A stretch of 64,000 nt of DNA from Ponticoccus litoralis (GTDB lineage: Bacteria; Pseudomonadota; Alphaproteobacteria; Rhodobacterales; Rhodobacteraceae), in the NCBI RefSeq assembly GCF_039769985.1, contig NZ_JBDNCH010000004.1:1-64000 (forward strand), read 5' to 3'. Shown piece by piece: positions 16,659-26,792 of this stretch. Position 1 is the stretch's first letter, and each line of letters starts with the position of its first letter. A model generated the notes under the pieces. It worked only from the letters and a program-made list of their open reading frames with translations, searched no databases and was not told where the DNA came from. The position numbers and the translations under genes are program-made.

Positions 16659-18099
16659 TTAGAGCGCTCCGAAGACGGGGTAGCCGGTGGTCCAGCTGCC
16701 GGTGTTTTCAAGCTGTGCCGACAGCCGCAGAAGTCCGGTCTCGTCCCCGAAGCGCCCGATGAGCTGGACCCCGATGGGCAGCCCCGTCGCGGTCTGGTAA
16801 AGTGGCAGGCTGGCCGCCGGTTGCCCTGAGGCATTGATGATCGCAAGGAACGTCGTGTAGCTGCCGATGTTGCGGCGGAAGCCGAGGAAGTCCGTATCGG
16901 TGCTAATCTCGCCCAATCTTGCCGGTGGGCGTGTCAGGGTGGGGGTCAGCACGAAATCGTAGTCGAGCATGTAGCGCTCGAGCGTGCGGCCAAGTGCGTG
17001 GAAACGGTTGATCGCCAGCCCATAGGTTTCGGCGCCCACATCTTTTCCCATGCGATAGGCGTCGAAGAGCGCCGGTTCGAGCAGCGCTTTCGGATCCTTC
17101 TCGGGTGCGCCGCGCAACACGCCGTTCACCGTAAGGGTCACGCTTGCGGCCATCACGTCGATCATCGCATCGAGGAATTTGGAGAACTTGATCCCGGGCA
17201 ATGCGGCCTCTTGCACCTCGTGGCCGAGGTCACGCAGAAGGGTTGCCGTGTGGGCCGTCGCGGCCTGGCACTCGGGATCGATTGCGATCCCCTCCCGGGC
17301 CTCTGTCCAATGGGCGATGCGCAGGGGGCGGTCGAATGGCCGGTCAAGCTCGGCCAGGTACGAGGCGGGCCGGGGCGGTGCCGCGTAGGGTGCGCCCAGC
17401 TCCATGCCGGCAATTCCGTCAAGGGCGGCGGCGGTATCGCGTACAGTGCGGGTCAGGACGCCGTCGGTTGCGAGGCCGCCCCATGCCTCGCCGCGCACCG
17501 GGCCGAACGGGATCAACCCGCGCGAGGGCTTCAGTCCGTAAACCCCGCAACAGGCGGCGGGAATACGGATAGAGCCGCCGCCGTCGCTGCCATGCGCAAT
17601 CGGTACGATCCCGGTTGCAACAGCCACGGCAGCCCCGCCCGACGAACCGCCGGATGACCGGCCAGTGTCCCGTGGGTTGCGGGTTGGGCCACCGTTGGCG
17701 CGCGCCTCGGTTGTGGGGGCCATGCAGAATTCGGGCGCGGTGGTTCGCCCGAACGGAAGAAAGCCCGAGGCCTCGAAACGCTCGGTCAGCGTGGCGTTGA
17801 TCGGCGAGGTCATCCCCGCGAACAACTCCGATCCGACGCTGCCCTCCAGAAAGGTCGATGCAAGGCCCGAGTCCTTGAGGAGGAAGGGCAGGGCGCCGAA
17901 AGCGCCCTTCGGCTGCGCCATGGCGGCCATGGCGCGCGCGGCCTCCGGCTTGGTGAAGCACAACGCGTTTACATGCGGGTTCACCGCTTCGGCGCGCGCG
18001 ATTGCGTGCTCCATCAACTCTGCGGCTCGTTGTCTCGCCCGCGTGCAATGCAGCCGCGAGCCCAAGGCCATCATGGCGCAGATAGTCTTGTGGCGTCAT
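16659..18099 (-). CDS. Amidase (amidase-signature family), one frame change
   Basis: Hydrolyses an amide to acid plus ammonia or amine. The start ATG at 18099 forms an ATGA overlap with the acyl-CoA synthetase stop, giving MTPQDYLRHDGLGLAAAL. The frame changes near 18035 and then runs intact to 16659. The Ser-Ser-Lys machinery is complete: Lys in FLLKDSGLAS, GRSSGGSSGGAAVAVATG, and nucleophile Ser in DGGGSIRIPAACCG. About 480 residues, standard length. It is last gene of the SDR-deacetylase-synthetase-amidase unit. Natural substrates vary widely in this family (nicotinamide, aryl and aliphatic amides), so no specific one is assigned. Confidence 0.83.
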
Positions 18100-19622
18100 T
18101 GGTTCGCCTCCGCAGGGGTTGCATCGAGTTCGGCCTTCAGTGCTGCCTTGTCGATCTTTCCGGTCTTGCCCTGCGGCAGCGATGGGCGGAAAAGGTAGTG
18201 GCGCGGCACCTTGAATTCGGCGAGGTGCGCCTCGGCATGGGCTTTGATCGCGCCTGCCTCGACCTGTGCGCCGTGGCGAAGCACGATGAAGGCCACGGGG
18301 ACTTCGCTTAGAATGCGGTCCGGCTGGCCGATCACGGCCACTTCCTGCACGGCGGGATGGGCGGCCAGCACAGCCTCGACCTCGGCGGGGGCGATGTTGG
18401 CACCGCCCCGAATGATGATGTCCTTGCTGCGTCCCGTCAGATAGTAGAACCCGTCGGCATCGCGATAGCCCAGATCGCCCGACCGGAAGAAACCATCCTG
18501 CATGGCCTGTGCGGTCAGATCCGGTGCGCCGTCGTATCGGGTCATGGTCGCCGCGCCGCGCACGGCCAGTTCGCCGATTTCGCCATCGGCGCAGAGGCTG
18601 CCATCCTCGGCCAGAACGCGGACATCGGCGAGGGGCGCCGCCTTTCCGATCGCGGCTTCCGGCACCGGCGCCGGGTCGGTCGGGTAGCGCCCGAAGATCG
18701 GGGTGGCCTCTGTCATGGCGTAGTAATTGTCGATGTGCTTGCCGAAACGGTTCCGGAACCGCGCCATGGTTTCCGCCGCCAGCGGCGCCCCGGCGCTGAC
18801 CAGGACCCGGATGCCCGCGAGGTCGAACACCAGATCCCGCTGCTCGCAATACTCCAGCATCATCGAATACATTGTCGGCACGCCCTGGAAGTAGTCGACC
18901 TGATGCTCGATCATCGCCTCCAGCACCCGCGCCGGGTGGAACCTGTTCAGCAGCACGACTTCGGCTCCGGCCTGCAGGGCGACGGCGCAAGCGGTGGACA
19001 GGCCGTAGAGAAACCCCGAGGGCAAGGCGACAAGCACCCGATGCCCGGGCGTGATGTCCCACATCTGGCGCAGGGCGATTGGCGCGGCCACCTGCGCGGC
19101 CTGGCTCAGCATCACGGCCTTTGGAACACCCGTCGAGCCCGAGGTGTAGATGAGAAGGAAGTCCTCTTCAGGGGTCGCGAGCCGAGTGCTCCCAGCGCGC
19201 GCGGAACCCTCAGGGGTGGCATTCAGCGCTTCGAGGTGGCGGAAGCGATCTCCGGCGGCTGCCTGACCGATCCCGGCCATGTCGTCGGATACGAAAAGCA
19301 GGCGTAAATCGCTGTGCCTGACGATATAGCCCGCCTCTTCAGCGCTGAGCGCCGCGTTCAAGGGCACGAAGACGAGCGCAAGCTTGGCCGCAGCGTAATA
19401 GGCGAACAATGTCTCCGGGCAATTGGCGGCAAACACGCCAATCCTGTCCTGCCGCGCAACACCCATGCCCCGCAGGATCTCGGCCACGCGGTCAACCTCG
19501 GACAGGAAAGCGCGATAGGTCAGCGTCTTGTCGTCAAAGCGCAGGGCGATGGCCTCGGGCGCGGCCGCCGCGGCATCTGTCAGAGCGGCATAGACCGTAG
19601 CCGGAGGAGGCGAGGGCTGCAT
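18096..19622 (-). CDS. AMP-forming acyl-CoA synthetase/ligase
   Basis: 508 residues from MQPSPPPATVYAALTD. ATG at 19622 was chosen for AAGGAG eight bases upstream; an in-frame ATG at 19655, overlapping the preceding stop, would add 11 residues. The AMP-binding motif is LLIYTSGSTGVPKAVML. Later blocks are YYAMTEATPIFGRYP, SGDLGYRDADGFYYLTGRSKD and the catalytic Lys motif PQGKTGKIDKAALK. It activates a carboxylate as CoA thioester at ATP cost. Its neighbour amidase could supply the acid. The substrate is unknown; OSB/caiC-like ligases are nearby in the superfamily. Confidence 0.87.
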   Translation of the reverse strand: MQPSPPPATVYAALTDAAAAAPEAIALRFDDKTLTYRAFLSEVDRVAEILRGMGVARQDRIGVFAANCPETLFAYYAAAKLALVFVPLNAALSAEEAGYIVRHSDLRLLFVSDDMAGIGQAAAGDRFRHLEALNATPEGSARAGSTRLATPEEDFLLIYTSGSTGVPKAVMLSQAAQVAAPIALRQMWDITPGHRVLVALPSGFLYGLSTACAVALQAGAEVVLLNRFHPARVLEAMIEHQVDYFQGVPTMYSMMLEYCEQRDLVFDLAGIRVLVSAGAPLAAETMARFRNRFGKHIDNYYAMTEATPIFGRYPTDPAPVPEAAIGKAAPLADVRVLAEDGSLCADGEIGELAVRGAATMTRYDGAPDLTAQAMQDGFFRSGDLGYRDADGFYYLTGRSKDIIIRGGANIAPAEVEAVLAAHPAVQEVAVIGQPDRILSEVPVAFIVLRHGAQVEAGAIKAHAEAHLAEFKVPRHYLFRPSLPQGKTGKIDKAALKAELDATPAEANQ

Positions 19623-19651
19623 GTGGGAGGCTCCTTCGGAATTGGTTTGGG

Positions 19652-20482
19652 TCATCTTGGCAGCGTGGCGTCCTGGCGGGCGGCTTCGCTGGCGAGGGTC
19701 GAGAAGTCCACGCCCTGGCAACCGGACATATGGGTGATCAATTCATCGAGCATGGCGATGCGGGGGCCGCGTCCGATGATCTGCGGGTGCATGGTCAGGG
19801 TGAAGACACCGCGTTCCTGCGTCCTGCAATGGTCGAACTCGTCGCGCCAGATCTCCAGCACCTCTCGCGGTGTGCGAAGACCCGCGTAGAGCGGCTTGTT
19901 CAGGAAGGTGAAGTAGGGGAAGTCGTCAAGCTCCCAGGATACCGGCATTTCGATGACCGATGAGACCGGACCCTGTTCGAAGCGTTCCTGATCAACGACA
20001 TAGCCCCGACGCGCGCGATAGGGCAGGAAATCGTGCCCCATCATCGAACTGTCGTATAGCAACCCTCGGTTTTCGAGCAGCGCGATGGAATTCTCGGACA
20101 GATCGAAAGCGGGCGAGCGGTAGCCCTTGGGCTGGAACCCGCCGCCCACTGCCTGCGACAGCTTCTCGATCGAGCGGTCGAGAAGGTCGGCTTCTTCAGT
20201 TTCGGTGCGCCCCACCGGGGCCTCGTGGCAATCCCCGTGGAGGGCGATTTCGTGCCCCCCGTCGCGAATGGCCGCAAGGGCATCCGGGAAGGACACCGCG
20301 GTATGCGCCGGTACGAAGAACGTGGCGGCAATGTCGTGGCGTGCCAGAAGGGTCAGCACCCGGGGCACACCCACATCGGCGCCATACTGGCCGCGTGACA
20401 TCGGCGTTGCCGTCGTTGCCCGGAACGACCCGAGCCAGAGCGATACCGCGTCGAAATCGAAGGTGAGACAAACCGTGGTCAT
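19652..20482 (-). CDS. Polysaccharide-deacetylase family (NodB-like) hydrolase
   Basis: 276 residues, cytoplasmic (no signal peptide). Metal and catalytic positions are in CLTFDFDAVSLWLG (Asp), IALHGDCHEAPVG (His/His region) and FQPKGYRSPAFDLSENS. The C-terminal FTLTMHPQIIGRGPR carries the late His. Cytoplasmic members include allantoinase PuuE-like and amide/imide hydrolases rather than sugar deacetylases, so an amide or formamide may be the substrate here. The stop overlaps the next gene's upstream ATG. The SDR gene ends 5 bp upstream. Confidence 0.8.
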   Translation of the reverse strand: MTTVCLTFDFDAVSLWLGSFRATTATPMSRGQYGADVGVPRVLTLLARHDIAATFFVPAHTAVSFPDALAAIRDGGHEIALHGDCHEAPVGRTETEEADLLDRSIEKLSQAVGGGFQPKGYRSPAFDLSENSIALLENRGLLYDSSMMGHDFLPYRARRGYVVDQERFEQGPVSSVIEMPVSWELDDFPYFTFLNKPLYAGLRTPREVLEIWRDEFDHCRTQERGVFTLTMHPQIIGRGPRIAMLDELITHMSGCQGVDFSTLASEAARQDATLPR

Positions 20483-20486
20483 CGGG

Positions 20487-21276
20487 TCATTTCGCCGTCC
20501 AGCCGCCGTCGACGACGAAGGACTGGCCGGTCACGTAGGACGCCCCTTCGCCCAGCAGGAAGGCGATGACCCGCGCAATCTCGATCGGATCGGCCTTGCG
20601 AGCCATGGGCACCGTGCGCGGCAGCCAGTCGGCATCAACTCCGACGCCGCCCATCTTGGGGGCATTCTTGCCCAGCAAGGCCAGTGAGTTGTTGCGGATG
20701 TCGGTGGCAATCACGCCGGGGCACACGGCATTGACCTCGGACACCTTGTGCCGCATAGGCGCAGGCGATCTGCTTGGTCAGGCCGATCACGGCGTGTTTC
20801 GAGGCGGTATAGGCAGGGCCGTCCGCCGCGCCGACAAGCCCGCCGACCGAGGACACGTTGACGATGCTGCCGCGACCGGCCTTCGTCATATGTCGCAGCG
20901 CCGCGCGACATCCGAAGAAGGTGCCGCGCAGGTTCACGTCAAGCACGTGGTCCCAGAGCGCATCGGTGGTTTCCGTGCAGGTCGTGAAGCCGTCGAAGAC
21001 GGCGGCGTTATTGATGAATCCATCAAGCCGCCCATGCCGCGCGACGGCATCATCCACAAATGCATCGACCGCGGCGCTTTCGCGCACATCGGTGACGTGA
21101 AACTCGGCGCTTCCGCCTGCCGCGTCCACCGCAGCGATGGTTTCGGCACCCTGATCCGCCAGCACGCCGCCAATGATCACCTGTGCACCGCAATGCGCCA
21201 GATGTTCGACCGTGGCTCTGCCAATGCCGGTTTCGCCGCCCGTGATAAGAACAACCTTGCCGTTGAGATCGGACAT
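20487..21276 (-). CDS. Short-chain dehydrogenase/reductase, one frame change
   Basis: About 262 residues. ATG at 21276 follows GGAGAGGGTTGC. N-terminal VVLITGGETGIGRATVEHLA binds NAD(P). FINNAAVFDGF, SIVNVSSVGGLVG and PAYTASKHAVIGLTKQ carry the Ser-Tyr-Lys triad. The frame shifts near 20750 between YAAQGVR and VNAVCPGVIATDIR, and the second frame ends ASYVTGQSFVVDGGWTAK, the usual SDR tail. First gene of a four-gene unit with deacetylase, acyl-CoA synthetase and amidase. Site 5 of the island operator is 44 bp upstream. Confidence 0.83.
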
Positions 21277-21319
21277 GCAACCCTCTCCTTCGAGTGAAAT
21301 CTTCATGGGTATATTAAAT

Positions 21320-21333
21320 ATACCAAGAAGTAT
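21320..21333. promoter_or_regulatory. Putative TetR operator, site 5
   Basis: ATACC-AAGA-AGTAT, upstream of the SDR-deacetylase-synthetase-amidase unit. It partly overlaps a perfect 17-bp palindrome (GGTATAT-TAA-ATATACC, 21308-21324), which may raise affinity or provide a second overlapping site. Confidence 0.6.
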
Positions 21334-21381
21334 TTTCCAGTGCTAATTGGGTCCGGTCGCGCCCGGCTGCCGCCAGCCGCG

Positions 21382-23427
21382 TCAGATGTCCTTGCAGAGG
21401 CGCAGCGCGTCGTAGATCGCCGCATGGATGTTCCGACTTGCCAGGCAATCCCCTAGGCGGAACAGCATGAAGGCGCCTTCCGGGTTGTGGGCAATCGTCT
21501 GCGGTACGTCCGGTCAGCAAGGCGCGATGGTCGATCTCGCCATGATTTCGGGACGCGACCTTGAGCCTGTGGAACAAGTCGTCCACCGGCGTCGTGCCCT
21601 GCTCGGATACCACGAGGTCCACCACCCGTTCTTCCAGCCGGCGGCTGTATTCATTGGCCAGTACCGCGACCAGGCGATTGTCCTCTTGATAGACCTCCTG
21701 CAGCCGCAGATCGGGCGACAGGACGATCTCTTGCGCGTATAGCTTGCGCAGATGCGCGGCGGCGTTGCTTGACCCGACATCGGGGAAGGCGCGGCGATCG
21801 GGGAAGGCGAGTTCGACAGTCGCGCCCGCCTCGGCAAGCACCAGAGCGACGCTGGGGCCCTGATGGTCGCCCTTGTCGTCGTAGACCAGTGCCGATTGCG
21901 GCTGCCCGTGCCGTTCCTTCCGGGGCGTTCCACGACGTGACGCACAGCTCGGCGCCCGGGAAATCGCCCTTGTTGGGACGTGCACCCGTGGCGATGAGCA
22001 CCACATCGGGGGCCTCCGCCAGGATGGCCTCTTCGGTCGCGATGGTGTCCAGCCTGACATCAACGCCCAGCTTGAGCACCTGCGCACTCAGCCAGCGCCC
22101 GATGCCTGACATCGCCTCGCGCCAGGAAGGACGGGTGGCAAGCTGCATCTGGCCGCCCAGTTTGTCTGTCGCCTCGAACAGGACGACCTCATGGCCGCGC
22201 GACGCGCAGACCCGTGCTGCTTCAAGCCCGGCTCGGGCCACCGCCGACCACGACAACCTTGCGCAGTCCCGAGGTCTTGCGCACCAGTGTCTGCGGCAGG
22301 TGCTCTTCGCGTCCGGTCGCCGGGTTGTGCAGACACATCGCGGGGCCGAAATCGAGCTGGTCGATGCAATAGGCGGCCCCGACGCATTGGCGAATATCGT
22401 CCGGGCGTCCTTCCATCAGCTTGCGCATGATGTGCGGGTCCGAGAGATGCGCGCGGGTCATCCCGACCATGTCGGTTGCGCCCTCAGAGATGGCGCGTGC
22501 CGCAGTGTCGATGTCCTGAATGCGCTGCGCATGCAGGATCGGCAGGTTGATTTCCGAGCGGAATGCCATCGGCAGGTGCAGGTAGGGGGCAATCGGAAAC
22601 GACATGTTCGTATTGGTCATCGAGAACGTGTAGTGCTCGTAGGATTGGCCGCCGTAGACATCGAGAAAATCGATCATCCCGGTATCCTCGAGGCGTTTCG
22701 CGATCTTCAGGCATTCCTCGGGATGCAGGCCTTCGGAATGGTATTCATCGCCGGGCACGCGCATGCCGACCACGAAATCCGGGCCGACGCGCTTGCGCAC
22801 GGCTTCGAGCAGTTCGAGCGAAAAGCGCATCCGGTTGTCGAAGCTGCCGCCGTAGCCATCGGTGCGCCGGTTGCAGAACGGCGACCAGAATTGCGCGAAG
22901 ATGTGCGGGCCGGCTGCCGACAGCTCGACCCCGTCCAGGCCGGCCTCACGCGCACGCCAGGTGGCAGCGGCGAATTCCTCGATCACACGGTCGATATCAT
23001 GTTGGTCCATTTCGCGCGGGAACGACCGGTGACCCGGTTCGGGGATCGGGCTGGGCGCCATGGCCGGAATCCAGTTCTCGGTGTTCCAGGCCATGCGGCG
23101 GCCCAGGTGGTCGAGCTGGATCATCACCGCCGCGCCATGGGCATGCACCCGCTCGCGCATCCCGGCCAGATGCGGGATCACGCCGTCATCGGCCACCCGC
23201 AGCTGGCTCCAGAGCGCGGCGGTGTGCTCGGGTGAGACCGCCGTTGTGCCGCCGAAGATCGTCAGCCCGATGCCGCCTTTGGCCTTCTCTTCATGATAGC
23301 GGAAGTAGCGCTCTGTGGGCAGGCCGTCCGAAGCGTAGCCCGGCACGTGGCCCGTGCTGAAAATCCGGTTTCGGATCATGAGTGATTTGATCTGAAGTGG
23401 CGCAAGCAACGCGTTGTATTTCGACAC
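21382..23427 (-). CDS. FMN/FAD oxidoreductase, trimethylamine-dehydrogenase/N-methylproline-demethylase-like, three frame changes
   Basis: About 680 residues when joined. GTG at 23427 opens MSKYNALLAPLQIKSL. The N-terminal FMN TIM barrel contains RIFSTGHVPGYASDG, MIQLDHLGRRM, SPFCNRRTDGYGG and VGMTRAHLSDPH. The iron-sulphur segment is CVGAAYCIDQLDFG then PAMCLHNPATGRE: three Cys remain where trimethylamine dehydrogenase has four. The FAD/NAD domain follows (RKVVVVGGGP, ARVCASRGHEVVLFEA, PDVVLIATGARPNKG). Frames change near 22235, 21930 and 21508; the protein ends IYDALRLCKDI. Relatives demethylate N-methylproline or oxidise histamine and trimethylamine. A secondary or tertiary amine formed by the Rieske enzymes is a plausible substrate. 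Confidence 0.8.
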
Positions 23428-23541
23428 GTTTGTATTCCCAATGGTTTGAGGGCGCTGCTCAAAGCACCGTCTCGGAGTTCCGATGTTCAGCACGTCCGGC
23501 CTGCTTTGCAAGGCTTGACGGGAGGCTATGGCCGAAATAAC

Positions 23542-23555
23542 GTACTTTCAAGTAT
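23542..23555. promoter_or_regulatory. Putative TetR operator, site 6
   Basis: GTACT-TTCA-AGTAT in the divergent region between the demethylase-like gene (minus) and the NMO-family gene (plus), 67 bp upstream of the latter. It could control both. Confidence 0.65.
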
Positions 23556-23621
23556 AAATTAATACACAGAGGTACGCCGTGCGGTCGCGCGCGCAGATCT
23601 CGACGAAAAAAGGAGCCCCTC

Positions 23622-24732
23622 GTGAAGACTGCAGTTACCGAAATGTTCGGCATTGAAGCCCCGATCTTTGCGTTCAGCCATTGCCGCGACGTTGTCGCGG
23701 CCGTTTCGAAGGCGGGCGGCATGGGCGTCCTGGGGGCTGCCTGGATGACGCCCGAGCACCTCGAGCAGGAGCTCAAGTGGATCGATGACCATGTCGATGG
23801 CAAGCCCTATGGCGTGGACATGGTGTTCGCCGCGAAGGCTGAGGCCATCGACATCGGCACCAACCCCCGCAACGTGGTCGGCAAGCAGCAGTACGATTTC
23901 ATCAACGGTTTGATGAGCGAAGACGGCGTGCCCGAGCTTCCGACCTCGGAAGTGGAAGGGTGGTACCGTGAATATGCGGAAAACCTCAGCTTCACCCAGG
24001 AGAAAAGCGAGGCGCTTCTCGATGTGGCGATGAAGTTCCCGATCAAGTTCATGGTCAGCGCGCTGGGGCTTGCGCCCAAGCATATCATCGACAGGATGCA
24101 TGCCGCGAACATCAAGGTGGGCGCATTGATCGGCTCGGCGAAACATGCGCGCAAGCAGGTTGAGGCGGGCGTCGACGTGATCATCGCACAGGGCTCCGAG
24201 GCGGGCGGACATGTCGGCACTGTCAGTTCGATGGTGCTTTGGCCCGAAGTTGTCGACGCCATCGCGCCGGTGCCGGTTCTTGCTGCCGGCGGTGTGGGGC
24301 GTGGGCGCCAGATGGCCGCTGCCATGGCGCTTGGCGCACAGGGTGTCTGGACGGGGTCGGTCTGGCTTGGCACGGTGGAAAGCGAGCTGAACCCGGACCT
24401 GCGCGAGGTGCTCTATGACGCCAGTTCGGAAGACGCGCTGATCACCTACGGCTATACCGGCAAGCCCTGCCGGTCGCTGCGCAGCAAGTTCACCGATGCC
24501 TGGGCCCGCGATGATGCGCCCGCCCCGCTTGGCGTGCCCTATCAATCGATCCTGTCAGGCGAGCCGTTCCGCCGCGCCGAACGCGCCCATCGCAAGGATT
24601 GGATGACCTATGCGGCTAGGCCAGATCGTCGGCCAACTCAAGGAACCGACGACCGTGAAGGAAGTGGTCTACGACATGGTGTCGGAATACTTCGATACGA
24701 TGGAACGCCTTGAAGGTCTGAACGAGGCCTGA
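23622..24732 (+). CDS. Nitronate monooxygenase (2-nitropropane dioxygenase) family flavoprotein, one frame change
   Basis: About 370 residues. GTG at 23622 follows AAAAAGGAG. FMN-barrel marks are GGMGVLGAAWMTPEH, VDVIIAQGSEAGGHVG (catalytic His of the NMO/FabK fold), PVPVLAAGGVGRGRQMAAAM and GAQGVWTGSVWLG. The frame changes near 24615 and the tail GQIVGQLKEPTTVKEV reaches TGA at 24732. The family oxidises nitronates or acts as flavin reductase/enoyl reductase. In this island a monooxygenase or flavin reductase role in amine or enoyl chemistry is inferred. The AcuI-type gene follows 65 bp downstream. Confidence 0.78.
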
Positions 24733-24797
24733 ACGATCCGAAACGGTGCGGCTGCATGTGCGGACCCGCCGAGAGATATCAAGTACTGGAGAGCGAG

Positions 24798-25793
24798 ATG
24801 TCCGAGACCTTCCGTGCCATGTTGATCGAGGATCAGGATGGCAAACCCAAGGCCGCGTTCCGCGACCTGACTTTTTCGGATCTGCCTGATCACGACGTGC
24901 TTGTCGAGGTCGCCTATTCGACCGTGAACTACAAGGACGGTCTTGCGATCACCGGCAAGGGCCGCATCGCCCGTCGCCTGCCGATGGTGGCCGGGATCGA
25001 TCTTGCGGGCACGGTCGTCGAAAGCCGCAGCCCGGATTGGGCGCCGGGTGACAAGGTGATCGTGAATGGCTGGGGCCTGTCCGAGACGGAATGGGGAGGC
25101 TACAGCCGGTATCAGCGCCTGAAGCCTGAATGGTTGACTCGTCTTCCCGAGGGTTTCGCGCTTCGGGATGCCATGGCGATCGGCACCGCCGGTTACACTG
25201 CCGCCTTGTGCGTTGCCGCGCTGGAAGACTGGGGGACGATCGCCCCCGGCGGTAAGGATGTGCTGGTGACCGGCGCCGCGGGCGGAGTGGGGTCGACCGC
25301 GATCAGCCTGCTGGCGTCGAAAGGCTACAACGTTACTGCCGCGACCGGCCGGCCCGAAACCCATGACTACCTGCGCGCCCTCGGCGCTGTGAACTTCGTC
25401 AGTCGGGAAGAGCTGGCTGAGAAGGGTGGGCCCTTGCAGAAGGAACGCTGGGCCGGGGCAGTTGATTCCGTGGGGTCGACGACACTTGCGAACGTTCTGG
25501 CGCAAACCTGCTACGGCGGGGCGGTTGCGGCCTGCGGGCTTGCGGGCGGGTTTGACCTGCCGGCCAGTGTGATGCCGCATATCCTGCGCAGCGTTGCCCT
25601 GATTGGCATCGACAGCGTGATGGCGCCTCAGGCCAAGCGCGACCGTGCCCGGGCTCTTCTGGCCGATCATCTCGGCAGGACAAGCCTTGCCAGCATCGCC
25701 GGGGTCGAGCCCATGCACAAGCTGCCCGAGCTGGCCGCCGATATCCTTGCGGGCAAGATCCGCGGGCGGGTCGTGGTGGATCTGGAGGCCTGA
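24798..25793 (+). CDS. acuI: Acrylyl-CoA reductase (NADPH), AcuI-type MDR enzyme
   Basis: 331 residues. ATG at 24798 follows GGAGAGCG. Zinc-free medium-chain reductase: AYSTVNYKDGLAITGKGRIA, VAGIDLAGTVVESRSPDWAPG, LVTGAAGGVGSTAISLLASKGYNV (NADPH fold), then AVDSVGSTTLANVLAQ and ACGLAGGFDLPASVMPHILR, all strongly AcuI-like. It reduces acrylyl-CoA to propionyl-CoA, detoxifying an electrophile. Acrylyl-CoA or a related short enoyl-CoA may therefore arise in this pathway. It could equally reduce a crotonobetainyl-like thioester; family membership is firmer than substrate. Confidence 0.85.
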   Translation: MSETFRAMLIEDQDGKPKAAFRDLTFSDLPDHDVLVEVAYSTVNYKDGLAITGKGRIARRLPMVAGIDLAGTVVESRSPDWAPGDKVIVNGWGLSETEWGGYSRYQRLKPEWLTRLPEGFALRDAMAIGTAGYTAALCVAALEDWGTIAPGGKDVLVTGAAGGVGSTAISLLASKGYNVTAATGRPETHDYLRALGAVNFVSREELAEKGGPLQKERWAGAVDSVGSTTLANVLAQTCYGGAVAACGLAGGFDLPASVMPHILRSVALIGIDSVMAPQAKRDRARALLADHLGRTSLASIAGVEPMHKLPELAADILAGKIRGRVVVDLEA

Positions 25794-25895
25794 AGCGGAC
25801 TCGACAAGAACGCGCACGGCCATAACTGCCGTGTGCATGCTATTGAAGGAAAAGCGGTGTCGCGGAACGGCGACAGGCGCGTACGCTGAACCGGC

Positions 25896-26520
25896 TCAGG
25901 CGCCTGCCTTGTCTTGCAACAAGCAGCCGTTCAGCATGATATCGGCGAAATGCTCGGCAATCTGGGTTGCCTCGAGCGAACCGTCCGGCGTGTACCAATC
26001 ATGGGTCCAGTTGCACATCCCGATGATACCACCGATCACCAGCGGGGCAGGGATATCCTTGAAGTCGCCGTTCTTGACGCCCTTGGCATAGACCGTACGG
26101 AAATTCTCGTTGAAAGCTTTCGCGCGCTGGTTGACGGTTTCGCGTTGCTTCTCGGTCAGATTGCTCTGTTCACGGAAGTAGATCGCCGACCACGCGGTTT
26201 GCTCGAGCACGTTCAGCGCATGTTTGCGGATCATCTGCCATAGCATCGTCGGCGCGTCCTGACCGGAGGCCAGAATGTCGTCCATGTCGTGTGCCCAGGC
26301 ATCGTTGATTTGGTTGAAGATCGTCCAAAGGACCTGATTTTTGTTTTTGAAATAGTAGTATACGACCGTCTTCGTATAGCCGAGCTGGGCCGAGATATCG
26401 TCGATCGTCACCGCACGGAAACCGTTGGCTGCGAACAGTTCGGATGCGGTACGAGGTGATTTCGTTTTGAACAAACTCTTGCTTGCGGGCCTTGAGTTCC
26501 TCTCTCACAGATTGAGACAT
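25896..26520 (-). CDS. TetR/AcrR family transcriptional regulator, one frame change
   Basis: About 207 residues. ATG at 26520 follows GGAGGTAAACCAATCC. N-terminus MSQSVREELKARKQEFVQNE, then a frame slip near 26450 into TASELFAANGFRAVTIDDI, the helix-turn-helix with LGYTKTVVYYYFKNKNQVL as recognition helix. The ligand domain resembles TetR_C regulators of acyl-CoA metabolism (MLWQMIRKHALNVLEQTAW). The gene lies in the middle of the island. It has two copies of the 14-bp palindrome directly upstream (26550 and 26601), the expected pattern for an autoregulated repressor whose operator recurs at the other nine units. Confidence 0.83.
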
Positions 26521-26549
26521 GGATTGGTTTACCTCCAATTTGGCCAGCT

Positions 26550-26563
26550 ATACTGAAAAGTAT
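26550..26563. promoter_or_regulatory. Putative TetR operator, site 7 (tetR promoter)
   Basis: ATACT-GAAA-AGTAT, the only fully symmetric copy in the set, 30 bp upstream of the tetR ATG. It overlaps where its promoter must lie. Confidence 0.7.
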
Positions 26564-26600
26564 GGCTTCCTTCCGGATGGCCTTTGAACTGCAACATTTT

Positions 26601-26614
26601 TGACCGCTGGGTAT
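26601..26614. promoter_or_regulatory. Putative TetR operator, site 8 (tetR promoter)
   Basis: TGACC-GCTG-GGTAT, 38 bp beyond site 7 on the upstream side of tetR. The two sites are about five helical turns apart, centre to centre. Confidence 0.55.
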
Positions 26615-26792
26615 ATCTTTCAAACAAGCACAGGGAAACTCAAAGTGCAACCCGGAATGGCCCCGGTCGCTCGGTGTCAGAGGTCAAGGCAAGAGCGGAC
26701 GTCAGGGCCTCGCCGTCAGGTTGGTCCCGGCGCCCAACGTTTGTTACCGATGGAAGGACGGGGGCGGGCATCCGAAGGTGCCCGCCGGTTGT

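Noticed and set aside
21308..21324. Perfect palindrome GGTATAT-TAA-ATATACC
   Set aside because: Not counted as a separate operator because its spacing differs from the ten-site motif and it overlaps site 5. It may simply be an AT-rich promoter feature.
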